The notes beneath the pieces are model-generated. The model worked only from the letters and a program-made list of their open reading frames with translations, ran no database searches and was not told the DNA's origin. Below are positions 26,403 through 37,098 of a DNA stretch of 58,732 nt, in pieces. Every line of letters starts with the position of its first letter. Within the stretch, counting starts at the first letter, position 1. A program made the position numbers and the translations under genes. The stretch comes from Sutcliffiella horikoshii (GTDB lineage: Bacteria; Bacillota; Bacilli; Bacillales; Bacillaceae_I), in NCBI RefSeq assembly GCF_021991925.1, contig NZ_RXZI01000013.1, positions 1-58,732 of the forward strand, given 5' to 3'.

Positions 26403-27995
26403 TTAGAGCTTTACTATCTTCACCAGTTTTTTGCCAAAGGGAAGGAGCAGCAGTTCTTCTTTGGTGAAGAAATGATTTTTTATCAAGATCAATAAGTAGA
26501 CGGTTCCCCCGATTGCTACTCCAAGGATGCTCTGGGCGGTCGCCAGTGTTCGGCTGTCGCCAATAAATGAGTCTGTTAGTAAAAGATAAATCGCAAGTGA
26601 AGCCGACATCATGGCAATACTCACTAGCAAAGGAATGGTTGGCATTCTCTCAAAAATGGAGGTTCCTGTTTTCCTTTTCAACGACAGGACCATCATGATG
26701 GCAACAAAGGCAAATGCCAGTAATGTACTGACTGCCGCTCCCATTGTCGAATAGGAGGGAATCAAGATGACATTCAGCCAATACTTCATTCCTATGCCCA
26801 TTCCCACGAAAAAGGCAGGAAGATATGGGTTGCCAAGCCCCTGCAAGATAGCGGCACCTGTCAGGGCAATACTGCAGAAGAGAATCGATAAACCAAGCAC
26901 CAGTAGAACTTGGTAACCATTTTCATTGGAGAAAAGCATGGTATTCACCGGTTTGATCAGCCAGGCAAGCCCTACAGCTGCCCCTGCACCCACTCCGATG
27001 CTGACACGGATGGAAAGGCTTATTTTCTCTTTCACTTCCTCTTCCTTCCCCTTAGAAAGAATGATGTAGGGGACAAGGGATAACGAGAATGCCGTTGCTA
27101 CCACTGTTCCAAGCTGGATAAGGGGTTGTCCCCTATCGTAAACACCTTTCAGCTCTTTGGCGCTTTGCGCATCAACCCCTGCCTCTACTAACCACGCATA
27201 GATGGTAAACGCGTCCACCATTTGAAAAAGGATCAGCAAGAGAGAGCTGATACAAATGGTGAAGCCTTGTAGCAGGAGGACCTTTATAATAGATTTCGAA
27301 GACGGAAGCAGGTTTGAAGGTGCAACCGAAAGTCTTTGGCCTCTTTTCCTTTTTTGATAAAAGGCCAATAGTACCAATACTGCAGCAAACCCTCCTGCAA
27401 CCGAACCGAATATGGCCCCTGCGCCAACTTCATAAAGGGAAAAGCCTGCGTTGACGAGCAGGTAAGAAAGCACGAGGATCGTTGCTACTCTGATCAACTG
27501 TTCGCTTACTTGGGAAACGGCCGTAGGGGCCATCTCTCCAAGGCCCTGAAAGCTTCCCCTCCATACGGAGACCAATGGCAGCAAGAGAAAGGAGAAGGCA
27601 ACAATTTTAATCAGTATCGCAAGCTCGATATCTCCCATAAGGGCAGCTACGTGCGGGGCACCAACATAAAGAAGAAGGAAAAAGATCATTCCCAGCAACG
27701 TAAGAAAAAAGAAGGAGACCCATCGGATCTTTCTTGCTGCCTGCTCTCTAACCTCTTCCGGATGTTCTGCAATGACTTTGGAAATCACGACCGGAAATCC
27801 ATATGTAGATAAAATAATAGCCACTCCGAAGAAAGGATATACCTGCTGATAAATATAAAAACCGACATCTCCTACGATATTTTGGAAAGGAACCCGATAT
27901 GCTGCACTGAGGATCTTGGTGAGGATGCCTGCAATGGTCAGGATCATAGCACCTTTCCAGACCTTTTGATAGGAGTGTGGTGATAATTCGTTCAT
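26403..27995 (-). CDS. yabM: Polysaccharide flippase, SpoVB/MurJ-like (YabM)
   Basis: The 530-residue protein is an integral membrane MOP-superfamily transporter with about 14 hydrophobic segments. Typical sequences are SYQKVWKGAMILTIAGILTKI at the start, PFQNIVGDVGFYIYQQVYPFFG and GVYDRGQPLIQLGTVVATAFS in the middle. Paralogues flip lipid-linked peptidoglycan precursors; the gene between spoVT and yabN in B. subtilis is yabM. Its substrate cannot be read from sequence. Confidence 0.9.
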   Translation of the reverse strand: MNELSPHSYQKVWKGAMILTIAGILTKILSAAYRVPFQNIVGDVGFYIYQQVYPFFGVAIILSTYGFPVVISKVIAEHPEEVREQAARKIRWVSFFFLTLLGMIFFLLLYVGAPHVAALMGDIELAILIKIVAFSFLLLPLVSVWRGSFQGLGEMAPTAVSQVSEQLIRVATILVLSYLLVNAGFSLYEVGAGAIFGSVAGGFAAVLVLLAFYQKRKRGQRLSVAPSNLLPSSKSIIKVLLLQGFTICISSLLLILFQMVDAFTIYAWLVEAGVDAQSAKELKGVYDRGQPLIQLGTVVATAFSLSLVPYIILSKGKEEEVKEKISLSIRVSIGVGAGAAVGLAWLIKPVNTMLFSNENGYQVLLVLGLSILFCSIALTGAAILQGLGNPYLPAFFVGMGIGMKYWLNVILIPSYSTMGAAVSTLLAFAFVAIMMVLSLKRKTGTSIFERMPTIPLLVSIAMMSASLAIYLLLTDSFIGDSRTLATAQSILGVAIGGTVYLLILIKNHFFTKEELLLLPFGKKLVKIVKL

Positions 27996-28131
27996 AAAAA
28001 AGCCCGCCTTAAAGGTATTCGTACAATTGTATAATTATAGCATATTTTATGAAGAAAGGCTCTTTCCTCAACCATTCACCTTTACATGAAAAGAAGCAAC
28101 AGACACGCATGTCTGCTGCTCCCACTATAAA

Positions 28132-28668
28132 TTATTGCTCCATCTGTCTAGCGAGGAAACCGGCAGCTGTTTCCACAGCTTTCTGTTCCACTTCGCCAAG
28201 CGATTTATCTTTGGACATGATAACGACTGCACCGATTGGATCTCCGTTTGCCACGATGGGTCCAATGGTATAGGATGCAAGTGTTTCTGTGTGTCCATCG
28301 ACAATAGCCATTTGTTGCTCTTCCGTTTTTAATACGGAATTGCGGTCTTCCATGGATTTCTCCACTACTTCGCTGATGCTCTTGTTTAGATATTCCTTCT
28401 TGGAGCTACCAGCGACAGCAATAAACGTATCGCGGTCACAGATTAATACAGGGTGTCCAAGGCTATCATAGAGAGCTTCCGCATATTCCTTAGCGAAGTC
28501 GCTAAGTTCACTAATTGGAGAGTACTTCTTCAAGATAACCTCTCCATCCCGATCGACGAAAATCTCAAGCGGGTCACCCTCGCGAATACGCAGGGTTCTT
28601 CTTATTTCTTTAGGAATTACAACGCGACCGAGGTCATCAATACGACGAACAATACCAGTTGCTTTCAT
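28132..28668 (-). CDS. spoVT: Stage V sporulation regulator SpoVT
   Basis: SpoVT modulates sigma-G-dependent genes in the forespore. Its 178 residues have an AbrB-type swapped-hairpin DNA-binding domain (residues 1-52, MKATGIVRRIDDLGRVVIPKEIRRTL) followed by a GAF-like domain. The DNA-binding half is clearly paralogous to abrB at 49302. The start has GGAGG eleven bases upstream, and a sigma-G-type promoter lies at 28771-28800. Confidence 0.97.
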   Translation of the reverse strand: MKATGIVRRIDDLGRVVIPKEIRRTLRIREGDPLEIFVDRDGEVILKKYSPISELSDFAKEYAEALYDSLGHPVLICDRDTFIAVAGSSKKEYLNKSISEVVEKSMEDRNSVLKTEEQQMAIVDGHTETLASYTIGPIVANGDPIGAVVIMSKDKSLGEVEQKAVETAAGFLARQMEQ

Positions 28669-28770
28669 TTCTTAGGTTGCCTCCTTCATCCGATGATAAA
28701 AAGAGATGAGTTAAATTGGTGGAATTGATCAAGATGTCCTGCTTTTGAAGAATTCACCATTCGTTGAAGT

Positions 28771-28800
28771 TAGTATCCTACACTCAGGGAGTTATATACA
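28771..28800 (-). promoter_or_regulatory. Candidate sigma-G promoter of spoVT
   Basis: On the minus strand TGTATA (28795-28800) and GATACTA (28771-28777) are 17 bp apart, each one base from the sigma-G consensus TGAATA/CATACTA. SpoVT is sigma-G dependent in B. subtilis. Confidence 0.6.
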
Positions 28801-28874
28801 TGTTGGAAAAGTTTTTTTCTGATAGTAAATTCCCCCAGTATTTATATAGACGTTTCTTCACAAACTCAAACCTT

Positions 28875-31800
28875 TCAGGACGCATTCACGCTTTCTTTTT
28901 TTACTTTTTCTAGTCCTTTTATCATGGATATGGCAACTTGGATCCACTCTTCTGTCGATGCGCGCTTCGTCTGGATGACGATTTTCAGCTTCTTTCCTTC
29001 CATGCCAAGGCTGACCATTCTGCCAAACTCATTTCCGAGCAAGAACAGCTTCTGCCCATCTACTATTCCGCTTGCTTCCTCTGAAAGAAGGATGACAAGC
29101 TCTTGCTTTGTTTGCTTGACGGAATCTACTTTCTCCTTAAGGCCGTACACCCTCATTTCGGAAACTTGGAACAAATAATCGACCTCTTTTGGGTAGTTCC
29201 CGAAACGGTCCTTCATTTCATCCTGAAGCTCTGCGAGGTCTTGCGGTTCTTCGAGTCCCCTGAAACGCTTATACATGTCGATTTTTTGCTTACTATCTGA
29301 AATGTAAGTTTCCGGAATATAGGCATCAAGCTCCACGTCAATGGAGATTTCGTGTGTCTTTTTCGTATCTTTCGGCCCTTGGCGCTGCTCGATCGCCTCT
29401 TTAAGCATTTGGGAATACATATCAAATCCGACCGAATCGATAAAGCCGTGCTGTTGGGCACCAAGCAAATTACCCGCTCCACGGATGGACAGGTCACGCA
29501 TAGCGATTTTGAATCCAGAACCAAGCTCTGTGAACTCTTTGATGGACTGCAGCCGTTTCTCGGCCACTTCCGTCAGCACTTTATCTTTTCGATAGGTAAA
29601 GTAGGCATATGCCACACGATTGGATCTCCCAACACGACCTCTTAACTGATAAAGCTGAGACAATCCCATGCGGTCGGCATCAAAGACAATCAAGGTATTC
29701 ACATTCGGAATGTCGACACCTGTCTCGATGATGGTCGTACTGACAAGCACTTCCGCTTCTCCTTCAAGAAATTGAATCATGACAGATTCCAATTCATTTT
29801 CTGTCATTTTTCCATGGGCATATGTCACACGGGCATCTGGGACGAGCATGGATATTTCATCCGCTTTCCGCTCGATATCTTCCACCCTGTTATATAAGAA
29901 ATAAACCTGACCTCCGCGTGCGAGTTCCCGTTCAATGGCTTCCTTCACCAGATTGCCATTATACTCCATCACATAGGTTTGGACTGGGAAGCGGTTCTCA
30001 GGCGGTGTTTCAATGACGGAAAGATCTCGTACACCAAGCATGGACATGTGAAGTGTCCGCGGGATCGGAGTTGCTGTTAATGTAAGGACATCAATATTGG
30101 CTTTCAGCTGTTTTATTTTTTCCTTATGTGTAACACCAAAACGCTGTTCTTCATCAATGATGAGTAATCCTAGGTCTTTATATTTAATATCCTTTGATAA
30201 TAATCGATGGGTGCCAATGGCGATATCGACGGTTCCATTCGCAAGACCCTTCATCGTTTCCGTCTGTTGTTTTCTAGAACGAAAGCGGCTCATCAGGCCG
30301 ATATTGATCGGATAGTCTTGAAATCTTTCCCGGATGGTTTCATAGTGTTGCTGGGCCAGGATGGTCGTTGGCACCAATATGGCCACCTGCTTGCCATCTG
30401 TTATTGCCTTGAAAGCGGCCCTGATGGCTACCTCTGTTTTCCCATAGCCCACATCCCCGCATAGCAGGCGGTCCATAGGACGCGTTCTTTCCATGTCGAG
30501 CTTGATTTCATGGATGGAGCGGAGCTGATCTTCTGTCTCCTGATAAGGGAAGGTCGCCTCGAACTCCCGTTGCATCTCTCCGTCCGGTGAAAAAGCATGC
30601 CCCACGCTTGCTTCCCTTTCGGCATACAGCTTGATAAGGTCATCGGCAATGTCCTGAACAGAAGATTCCACCTTATTTTTGACCTTTTTCCAATCCGTTC
30701 CGCCCAACTTATAGACTTTCGGTTCTTTTCCTTCGGACCCCACATATTTCTGCACCTGATCTATCTGCTCAACAGGTACATAGAGCTTATCGGAGCCTTG
30801 ATATTTAATATGAATATAATCTTTATGAAGACCATTGATATCAAGTGTTTCAATTCCCAAATACTTCCCTATACCGTGGTTGATATGGACAACATAATCG
30901 CCAACATTCAATTCCGTATAGTTTTTAATCCGCTCCGCATTGGAGAGTTTCTGCCTGTTCTTCGGCTTTTTCGCTTTCTTTTTGAAAAGCTCTTCCTCTG
31001 TAATGACCGCAAGCTTTTGCATCGGCAATTCAAAACCGGAGTGCAAATCACCCTCTACAAGCTGAACTTCGCCATGAGCAAAAGCGGACCCTTTCGATAG
31101 TTTCCGGATATCCATTTCATAGTCTGCAAAAACGGTCTCCAGCTTTTCCATCCGCTCTTGGTTGGACGCAAGCACCACGATGGCATAATTCGACTTTCTC
31201 CAGCGCTCTATTTCCGATTTCAAGAGATGCATTTGCCCATGAAAGTGCTGCATGCTCTTGGAGGACATACTGATTAGATTCTCCGGGTGCGTATGTGGTA
31301 CCGCCCTTAAGAACAGCGATAAATAAAGGAACGGTTGTTTTTTGCTATGTACAATCTGAGCAAAGGAATGCGAGAACGTGAGATCATGTACTGCTTTCCC
31401 TTCTGCCAAAAGCTCCACAAGCCATTCCGCTTCCTCTTTATCCAGACTCTCGGCCGTTTCATGGATACGGCTGACCTCATCCATGATGACCAATCCGCCC
31501 TCAGGAAGATAATCTAGTAAACTAGCTGGACTGCTATAAAAGAAAGAACGATATTTATACAGCTCTGAAAACACTTGGCCATTGCGAACCTGTTCGATTT
31601 CATACGAAATGTTTTCTGTTAGCAGCTGTTTCACTTTTTCATTTTTTACTTTTTTAAGGCTTTTCGCCAATTCACTTTCCAGGGTTTCACGTCCATTGAT
31701 AAGCTCCTGATCAGTAAGGAGCATTTCAGTGGCAGGTCCGATCGTGACTTGATCCATACTCTTTTGAGAGCGTTGATCCTCCACTGTGAAATAGCGGATG

Positions 31801-32408
31801 GACTCCACCTCATCATCAAAAAGCTCAATCCGCACCGCATATTCTTCTGTAATCGGGTAAATATCGATAATTCCCCCTCTGATGCTGAAATCTCCCGGGG
31901 TTGCCACCATCCCTACACGCTGGTAACCAAATCGCACCAGACGTTCTGCCAGGTTATCGAGCTCCATCGTCTTTTCCACTTCAATGGTCAACATGGTTTG
32001 CTGCCATTTTTCCTTTGAAGGGAGGATACGCTTCAAGCCCGCAATAGGTGCAATAACGATGCCAGTCTTTTTAGAGGCCCAGTGATTAAGCGCTTCGACC
32101 CGCTGTGCCTTTAGTTCCGGACTTGCTATGCCGATTTCGGCAGCCAATACATCATTTACTGGGTACAGATATAGTTCATCATCAGGTAGAAAACCAGCTA
32201 GGTCATCATATACCTTTTGAGCATGGTACAGATTATGAGTAATAAGCAAAATCGGCGCATTTCTCTCTTCATATAACGCCGCGATCAACATGGATCGTGC
32301 GGAATTGGATATTCCAGAAACCAATTGTTCCTGCAAGCCTTCCTCCAAACCGACAAGAACCGATTGGAAATCATCATTTTCACTAAAATATGGAATGAAC
32401 CCTTTCAT
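28875..32408 (-). CDS. mfd: Transcription-repair coupling factor Mfd
   Basis: Mfd displaces RNA polymerase stalled at lesions and recruits UvrA. The 1177 residues equal the B. subtilis length. Order: UvrB-like N-terminal module, the RNA polymerase interaction domain (LNVGDYVVHINHGIGKYLGIETL), the RecG-like translocase with Walker A GDVGYGKTEVA and the helicase box LLIIDEEQRFGV, LTATPIPRTLHMS, QLRGRVGRS, and the C-terminal TRCF domain. The ATG at 32408 has GGAGG eight bases upstream; longer in-frame versions have no such site. Confidence 0.97.
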   Translation of the reverse strand: MKGFIPYFSENDDFQSVLVGLEEGLQEQLVSGISNSARSMLIAALYEERNAPILLITHNLYHAQKVYDDLAGFLPDDELYLYPVNDVLAAEIGIASPELKAQRVEALNHWASKKTGIVIAPIAGLKRILPSKEKWQQTMLTIEVEKTMELDNLAERLVRFGYQRVGMVATPGDFSIRGGIIDIYPITEEYAVRIELFDDEVESIRYFTVEDQRSQKSMDQVTIGPATEMLLTDQELINGRETLESELAKSLKKVKNEKVKQLLTENISYEIEQVRNGQVFSELYKYRSFFYSSPASLLDYLPEGGLVIMDEVSRIHETAESLDKEEAEWLVELLAEGKAVHDLTFSHSFAQIVHSKKQPFLYLSLFLRAVPHTHPENLISMSSKSMQHFHGQMHLLKSEIERWRKSNYAIVVLASNQERMEKLETVFADYEMDIRKLSKGSAFAHGEVQLVEGDLHSGFELPMQKLAVITEEELFKKKAKKPKNRQKLSNAERIKNYTELNVGDYVVHINHGIGKYLGIETLDINGLHKDYIHIKYQGSDKLYVPVEQIDQVQKYVGSEGKEPKVYKLGGTDWKKVKNKVESSVQDIADDLIKLYAEREASVGHAFSPDGEMQREFEATFPYQETEDQLRSIHEIKLDMERTRPMDRLLCGDVGYGKTEVAIRAAFKAITDGKQVAILVPTTILAQQHYETIRERFQDYPINIGLMSRFRSRKQQTETMKGLANGTVDIAIGTHRLLSKDIKYKDLGLLIIDEEQRFGVTHKEKIKQLKANIDVLTLTATPIPRTLHMSMLGVRDLSVIETPPENRFPVQTYVMEYNGNLVKEAIERELARGGQVYFLYNRVEDIERKADEISMLVPDARVTYAHGKMTENELESVMIQFLEGEAEVLVSTTIIETGVDIPNVNTLIVFDADRMGLSQLYQLRGRVGRSNRVAYAYFTYRKDKVLTEVAEKRLQSIKEFTELGSGFKIAMRDLSIRGAGNLLGAQQHGFIDSVGFDMYSQMLKEAIEQRQGPKDTKKTHEISIDVELDAYIPETYISDSKQKIDMYKRFRGLEEPQDLAELQDEMKDRFGNYPKEVDYLFQVSEMRVYGLKEKVDSVKQTKQELVILLSEEASGIVDGQKLFLLGNEFGRMVSLGMEGKKLKIVIQTKRASTEEWIQVAISMIKGLEKVKKESVNAS

Positions 32409-32497
32409 GTCAGCACCCTCCTCTCTCGATCGCTTCCCTACATTTATTTTCTCGTTCCTTAGACGCAAAAAGGCTTTGGTTTTCCACCAAAGCTAAT

Positions 32498-32728
32498 CTA
32501 TTGTATGAACCGTTCTTGATCATGCCAATCAGGGTTGCGATCAAGCGCCTCCTGGCAATCCTCACAAATCGTTTTAACATGTACATCACCGTTTTGTTGA
32601 TATGTTATCATTTCATGTCGTTCGGTATCTGTTAGTTGATGAAAACCCAGTTCTTCCGTGAACACCGATTTGGATTCGATGGTCCCGACTTTATAGCCGC
32701 AATGCCTGCAATGATAATGGATAGCCAT
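32498..32728 (-). CDS. fin: Anti-sigma-F factor Fin
   Basis: Fin binds RNA polymerase or sigma F and helps the switch from sigma F to sigma G in the forespore. The 76-residue protein has two Cys pairs, CRHCG near the start and [12 protein letters not shown] near the end, forming a probable zinc site, and ends FIQ as in B. subtilis YabK. Two adjacent ATGs exist; the one at 32728 gives seven-base spacing to GGAGG and the B. subtilis N-terminus. Confidence 0.95.
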   Translation of the reverse strand: MAIHYHCRHCGYKVGTIESKSVFTEELGFHQLTDTERHEMITYQQNGDVHVKTICEDCQEALDRNPDWHDQERFIQ

Positions 32729-32790
32729 CATCTTCCCTCCACTTTCTAAAGGCACTTTCCAAACGAGAAAAAATGGCCTCTTTTACCATT

Positions 32791-32819
32791 AGTATAAACA
32801 GAGGGAAACATTGTTATAC
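32791..32819 (-). promoter_or_regulatory. Candidate sigma-F/sigma-G promoter of fin
   Basis: On the minus strand GTATA (32815-32819) is followed after 15 bp by GTTTATACT (32791-32799), one mismatch from the sigma-F -10 pattern GGnnAnAnT. It matches the known forespore control of fin. Confidence 0.6.
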
Positions 32820-32869
32820 AAAGTCGGACTTCATGTATCAAACTACGGGAAAGTCACCTATACATTTTA

Positions 32870-33430
32870 TTACTGATTGAATGTATTCATTACCTGGAGA
32901 AAATCCTTGGACAAGTTTTCTTCACACGCCTCGGCCGCTTTCTTAATACTATCATCTATTGCGGGACGTTCCTCTGAATGGAATTTGCCTAATACATAAT
33001 CAGAAATGGACGGACCATTCTTTGGACGATCGATACCCATCCTGATCCGGTTGAAGTTTTGTGTCTGCAAGTGTTGGATTAAGGACTTGATCCCGTTATG
33101 CCCCCCTGCACTGCCCTTTTGGCGCAAGCGCAGCTTCCCAGCAGGCAGATCAAGGTCATCATAGATCACCACCAGATCTTCTACATCCAGCTTGTAGAAG
33201 TCCAATAACGGGCGAACACACTCCCCTGAGAGGTTCATATATGTAAGAGGCTTCACCAACAGTACCTTTTCCCCGTTTATGACACCCTGTCCAAATATTC
33301 CTTTGAACTTGGATTGCGTCAAGGGGATATTCCACTTGTCCGCTAATTCATCTATTACCATAAAGCCGATGTTATGCCTTGTTTCTTCGTATTGACGGCC
33401 TGGATTTCCCAGCCCTACAAAAACTTTCAT
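32870..33430 (-). CDS. pth: Peptidyl-tRNA hydrolase
   Basis: Pth (SpoVC) frees tRNA from drop-off peptidyl-tRNA. The 186-residue protein carries [23 protein letters not shown] with the catalytic His, [10 protein letters not shown], and [29 protein letters not shown] with the catalytic Asp. The ATG at 33430 has GGAGG seven bases upstream. A second in-frame ATG at 33490, also with GGAGG five bases upstream, would add 20 residues; see findings. Confidence 0.96.
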   Translation of the reverse strand: MKVFVGLGNPGRQYEETRHNIGFMVIDELADKWNIPLTQSKFKGIFGQGVINGEKVLLVKPLTYMNLSGECVRPLLDFYKLDVEDLVVIYDDLDLPAGKLRLRQKGSAGGHNGIKSLIQHLQTQNFNRIRMGIDRPKNGPSISDYVLGKFHSEERPAIDDSIKKAAEACEENLSKDFLQVMNTFNQ

Positions 33431-33627
33431 TATTTTTCCTCCTGAAGCCTCTTCCTGTTTACTAAATAAGGATCGCAAAAAATTTTTCATGGATACCTCC
33501 CACAAACCTATTCGCTATCTACCATTTTACTTGAACATGGAGCGAAAAGGAAATAGGAAGGGGGGGGATAAAGAAAACTCCATTATTCCGCTTACTACCC
33601 AAGTAACAACTTTCCATTAACAAGAGA

Positions 33628-33652
33628 AAAGACGTAACCTTAAAGGTTACGC
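33628..33652 (-). terminator. ctc terminator overlapping the stop codon
   Basis: CGTAACC and GGTTACG (33645-33651 and 33633-33639) form a stem containing the ctc stop codon, followed by TCTTTTCTC on the minus strand. The stretch between here and pth shows nothing else. Confidence 0.75.
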
Positions 33653-34291
33653 CTCCTCCTCTGTGCTTTCATTGTTTTCTCTACCTTCTACAAGTTCAGG
33701 CTCGCCTGGTTCTTGCTCTTCGCCAGAGTCGATTTCCTCTTCTTGTCGTGGAGGTAAGATGGAAGCAACCACTTCAACATCTTCATGATTGAAGCTATAT
33801 TTACCCGATGTATTTAAGTCACCGATTGTGATATTTTCATTTACGTCAAGTTCCGTTACATCCACGTCAATGGAATCCGGGACGTTGTTTGGAAGTACTT
33901 TGATGGATACTTCATGGAGAACTTGTTGCAGGACTCCTCCATCCTTCACTCCCTTTGCATCACCTGTAACGTGCACTGTAACATCCACATCAATCTCTGA
34001 TTTAAAATCAACGACATGGAAATCCAAATGTACGAATTCTAGGCTTTTCAGGGGATTGACCTGATAATCGTAAAGCATTACTTTGCGTTTGTCTGAGCCA
34101 ATTTCAAGCGAAATGATGCCGTTTCGTCCTGTTTCACGAATCGTTTTAATAAATTCCTTACTATCAACAGTAATAGATTTATTTTCTGTATCATTCCCGT
34201 AAACAACCGCTGGAATTAATCCTTCCTCACGGATTTTGGTTTTTGAAGATCCTCTGAATTCTGTACGTTCATTTGCATGTAATACTGACAT
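33647..34291 (-). CDS. ctc: 50S ribosomal protein L25, general stress form Ctc
   Basis: The 214-residue protein has the L25 5S-rRNA-binding domain (about 1-90, with RTEFRGSSKTKIREEGLIPAVVYG) plus the C-terminal TL5/Ctc beta domain and an acidic tail (EEEIDSGEEQEPGEPELVEG). In B. subtilis Ctc is induced by sigma B and joins the ribosome under stress. The ATG at 34291 matches the family N-terminus MSVLHANERTEFR and has AAGGTG upstream. I did not find a convincing sigma-B promoter. Confidence 0.96.
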   Translation of the reverse strand: MSVLHANERTEFRGSSKTKIREEGLIPAVVYGNDTENKSITVDSKEFIKTIRETGRNGIISLEIGSDKRKVMLYDYQVNPLKSLEFVHLDFHVVDFKSEIDVDVTVHVTGDAKGVKDGGVLQQVLHEVSIKVLPNNVPDSIDVDVTELDVNENITIGDLNTSGKYSFNHEDVEVVASILPPRQEEEIDSGEEQEPGEPELVEGRENNESTEEEA

Positions 34292-34375
34292 TCTTATCAC
34301 CTTCCTGGGGAAATAAAATACTTGTCTCTCATTCAATTTCCCCAATTTACGGAAGGTTAAACATAATTTTGACGA

Positions 34376-35326
34376 TTAATCAAATAAAGTACTGACGGAT
34401 TTCTCTTCATGCACACGAATAATCGCTTCTGCAATAAGTTCTGCCACGGATAGTTGTGTAATCTTTTCAATCTTCTTTTCTTCCGGTAAAGAAATAGTAT
34501 TAGTGACTACCAATTCTTTAATCTTAGAATTCTGGATACGTTCAATTGCCGGACCTGATAAGACTGGATGTGTACAGCATGCATATACTTCTTTTGCTCC
34601 ATTTTCAATCAGGGCATTCGCCGCCAATGTAATGGTTCCGGCAGTATCAATCATATCATCAATCAAGATTGCCGTTCTTCCTTCGATATGACCAACAATG
34701 TTCATGACTTCCGCGACGTTCGGACGAGGTCTGCGCTTGTCAATGATGGCGATCGGTGCCTTTAGACGATCGGCTAATTTTCTTGCTCTCGTTACCCCAC
34801 CGTGGTCAGGTGAAACGATAACAAGGTCCTCTAGTTCTTTGCTGTCAAAGTACTCCGCTAAAATAGGAACACCCATTAAGTGGTCAATTAAGATATCAAA
34901 GAAACCTTGGATCTGAGGTGCATGCAGATCTAGTGTAATGACGCGGTCTGCTCCAGCAGTCTCAAGAAGGTTTGCCACTAATTTTGCAGTGATCGGCTCA
35001 CGAGCTCGTGCTTTACGGTCCTGTCTGCCGTAACCGTAGTATGGCATCACAATATTGATCGTTTTGGCAGAAGCACGTTTAAGTGCATCAATCATGATAA
35101 GTGTCTCCATGATATGTTCATTAACTGGTGCGCTTGTAGATTGGATGACATATACATCACAACCACGGATACTTTCTTCGATGTTGATCTGTACCTCTCC
35201 ATCACTGAAACGAGCTACCGAGCATTTTCCGATTGGAACACCCACATGTTGTGCAATTTCTTCTGCTAAGGCTGTATTGGAATTCAACGTAAAAATCTTT
35301 AAATTAGAATCGGCATACTTTGGCAT
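34376..35326 (-). CDS. prs: Ribose-phosphate pyrophosphokinase
   Basis: Prs makes PRPP from ribose 5-phosphate and ATP for nucleotide, His and Trp synthesis. The 316 residues show [16 protein letters not shown], the [26 protein letters not shown] segment around the catalytic flexible loop, and the PRPP-binding motif [15 protein letters not shown]. It follows glmU with a palindromic repeat in between, the standard order gcaD-prs-ctc. Confidence 0.97.
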   Translation of the reverse strand: MPKYADSNLKIFTLNSNTALAEEIAQHVGVPIGKCSVARFSDGEVQINIEESIRGCDVYVIQSTSAPVNEHIMETLIMIDALKRASAKTINIVMPYYGYGRQDRKARAREPITAKLVANLLETAGADRVITLDLHAPQIQGFFDILIDHLMGVPILAEYFDSKELEDLVIVSPDHGGVTRARKLADRLKAPIAIIDKRRPRPNVAEVMNIVGHIEGRTAILIDDMIDTAGTITLAANALIENGAKEVYACCTHPVLSGPAIERIQNSKIKELVVTNTISLPEEKKIEKITQLSVAELIAEAIIRVHEEKSVSTLFD

Positions 35327-35390
35327 GATAACTAGAACCCTCCGCTAGGTTTATTTAATGGCTTTTTTAAGTGACTTCGTTATTGCAACA

Positions 35391-35516
35391 CTGTTGATTT
35401 CCACTCCGGGCTTCGCTTCCTAGGGGCGCTGGTGGAGCCTCCTCGGCTTTGCCTGCGGGGTCTCCACCTAGCGCTATCTCCCTCAGGAGTCTTCGCCCTA
35501 TGCTTCAATCAACAGC
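35391..35516. repeat. Dispersed palindromic repeat, type A copy 2
   Basis: The ends CTGTTGATTTCC and CTTCAATCAACAG are inverted, and the core GGTGGAGCCTCCTCGGC, GCCTGCGGGGTCTCCACC and TAGCGCTATCTCCCTCAGGAGTCTTCGCC forms a long hairpin. It fills the glmU-prs spacer. Confidence 0.78.
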
Positions 35517-35540
35517 TGTAAAACTCTATGAAACAGGGGA

Positions 35541-36911
35541 TTATTTACTATTAAGTTTGTTTACGTAGTTTTCTTTGTTCACTTGGCGAGCACGAGCAAT
35601 CGACAGTGCTTCTCCAGGTACATCTTCCGTTATGGTAGATCCTGCTGCAACATAGGCATTTTTGCCGATAGTCACAGGTGCCACCAAGTTAGAGTTGCAG
35701 CCTACAAAAACACCATCTTCAATCTTAGTTAAATATTTCTTTTTCCCATCATAGTTGACGGTAATGGAACCACAACCAAGGTTCACATCCGCTCCAACTT
35801 CCGCATCTCCAATATAGCTAAGATGAGAAGCCTTGCTTCCGTTTCCGAAGGTCGCCTTTTTCACTTCTACAAAGTTTCCAAGCTTCACTTCATTCCCAAT
35901 GTTGGAATCCGGTCTGACGTGAGCAAATGGCCCGATATTTACATCGTTCCCAATTGCGCTGTCATGTGCAACAGATTGGCGAATGGTTGTACGGTCTCCG
36001 ACTTCGCAGTCCTTAATTTCAGAGTTTGGACCGATGATGCAATCTTCCCCGATTTTCGCAGCCCCTAAGATGACGGTACCAGGGTTGATGACAGTATCCC
36101 TACCAATCTCCGCATCAGCAGAAATATACGTATTGTCTGGATCGATGATGCTTACTCCATTGATCATATGTTTTTTATTGATTCTTTTCTTCATGGTTTT
36201 TTCGGCCTGCGAAAGCGCTACTCTATCATTGACTCCAAGTGTTTCATCAAAGTCCAAAGTCTGGTAGGCAGAAACGATATCGCCTTGTTCTTTCAAGATC
36301 TCAATGACATCGGGTAGGTAGTACTCACCTTGTACATTATCATTAGATACATTGTTGAGCGCTGTAAAAAGAGCTTCGTTATCAAAGCAGTATGTGCCAG
36401 TATTGATTTCTGTCACCTTACGCTCTTCTTCACTTGCATCCTTATGCTCCACGATTTTTCCGACATGTCCTTCACCATTACGGATAATGCGTCCATAACC
36501 AGTAGGGTCTTCTGCATAAGCTGTCAGAATCGTAGCCTTCGCTCCCGTGTTTTCATGCAAGTCAAGCAGTTCTTGCATCGTTTCCGGTGTGATAAGTGGA
36601 GTATCTCCACAAATAACCAAGGTTACCCCTTTTTTATCCTGTAACACCGGTGCTGCTTGCATGACAGCATGTGCCGTTCCGAGTTGCTCTGCCTGGAGGG
36701 CATATTCACTCTTTTCTCCAAGGTGGCTCTTTACCGTTTCCGCTCCATGTCCAACCACTGTCACGATCTTCTCGAAGTTCAGTGCAGAAACATGGTCGAC
36801 AACATGTTGTACCATCGGCTTGCCACAAACAGGGTGTAACACTTTATATAGTTTTGATTTCATCCGTGTACCTTGACCAGCTGCTAATATTACGGCATAT
36901 CGATTTATCAT
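35541..36911 (-). CDS. glmU: Bifunctional N-acetylglucosamine-1-P uridyltransferase / GlcN-1-P acetyltransferase
   Basis: GlmU makes UDP-GlcNAc for peptidoglycan and teichoic acids. The 456 residues (same as B. subtilis) have an N-terminal uridyltransferase with [28 protein letters not shown] and CGDTPL, and a C-terminal left-handed beta helix of hexapeptide repeats (from about residue 250) with the acetyltransferase signature [25 protein letters not shown]. The ATG at 36911 follows GGAGG; an in-frame earlier start gives a non-homologous N-terminus. A good promoter precedes it. Confidence 0.97.
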   Translation of the reverse strand: MINRYAVILAAGQGTRMKSKLYKVLHPVCGKPMVQHVVDHVSALNFEKIVTVVGHGAETVKSHLGEKSEYALQAEQLGTAHAVMQAAPVLQDKKGVTLVICGDTPLITPETMQELLDLHENTGAKATILTAYAEDPTGYGRIIRNGEGHVGKIVEHKDASEEERKVTEINTGTYCFDNEALFTALNNVSNDNVQGEYYLPDVIEILKEQGDIVSAYQTLDFDETLGVNDRVALSQAEKTMKKRINKKHMINGVSIIDPDNTYISADAEIGRDTVINPGTVILGAAKIGEDCIIGPNSEIKDCEVGDRTTIRQSVAHDSAIGNDVNIGPFAHVRPDSNIGNEVKLGNFVEVKKATFGNGSKASHLSYIGDAEVGADVNLGCGSITVNYDGKKKYLTKIEDGVFVGCNSNLVAPVTIGKNAYVAAGSTITEDVPGEALSIARARQVNKENYVNKLNSK

Positions 36912-36945
36912 AACGGCCTCCATTTTCACCTAATTATCCATTACG

Positions 36946-36974
36946 AATATATCCTAAAACTGTGCCCATTTCAA
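36946..36974 (-). promoter_or_regulatory. glmU promoter
   Basis: On the minus strand TTGAAA (36969-36974) and TATATT (36946-36951) are separated by 17 bp, about 35 bp upstream of the glmU start. Confidence 0.65.
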
Positions 36975-37098
36975 GGAAGTACGCGAAAGTACATTTTTTT
37001 GACAAAAAAGGAGACGGTATGGGCGTTTCATCTTATGAAAGTTTGTTGGCTTCGTGGGATTTTTGAAACTTCTACAGGGGCGATGAAGGATACTATGG

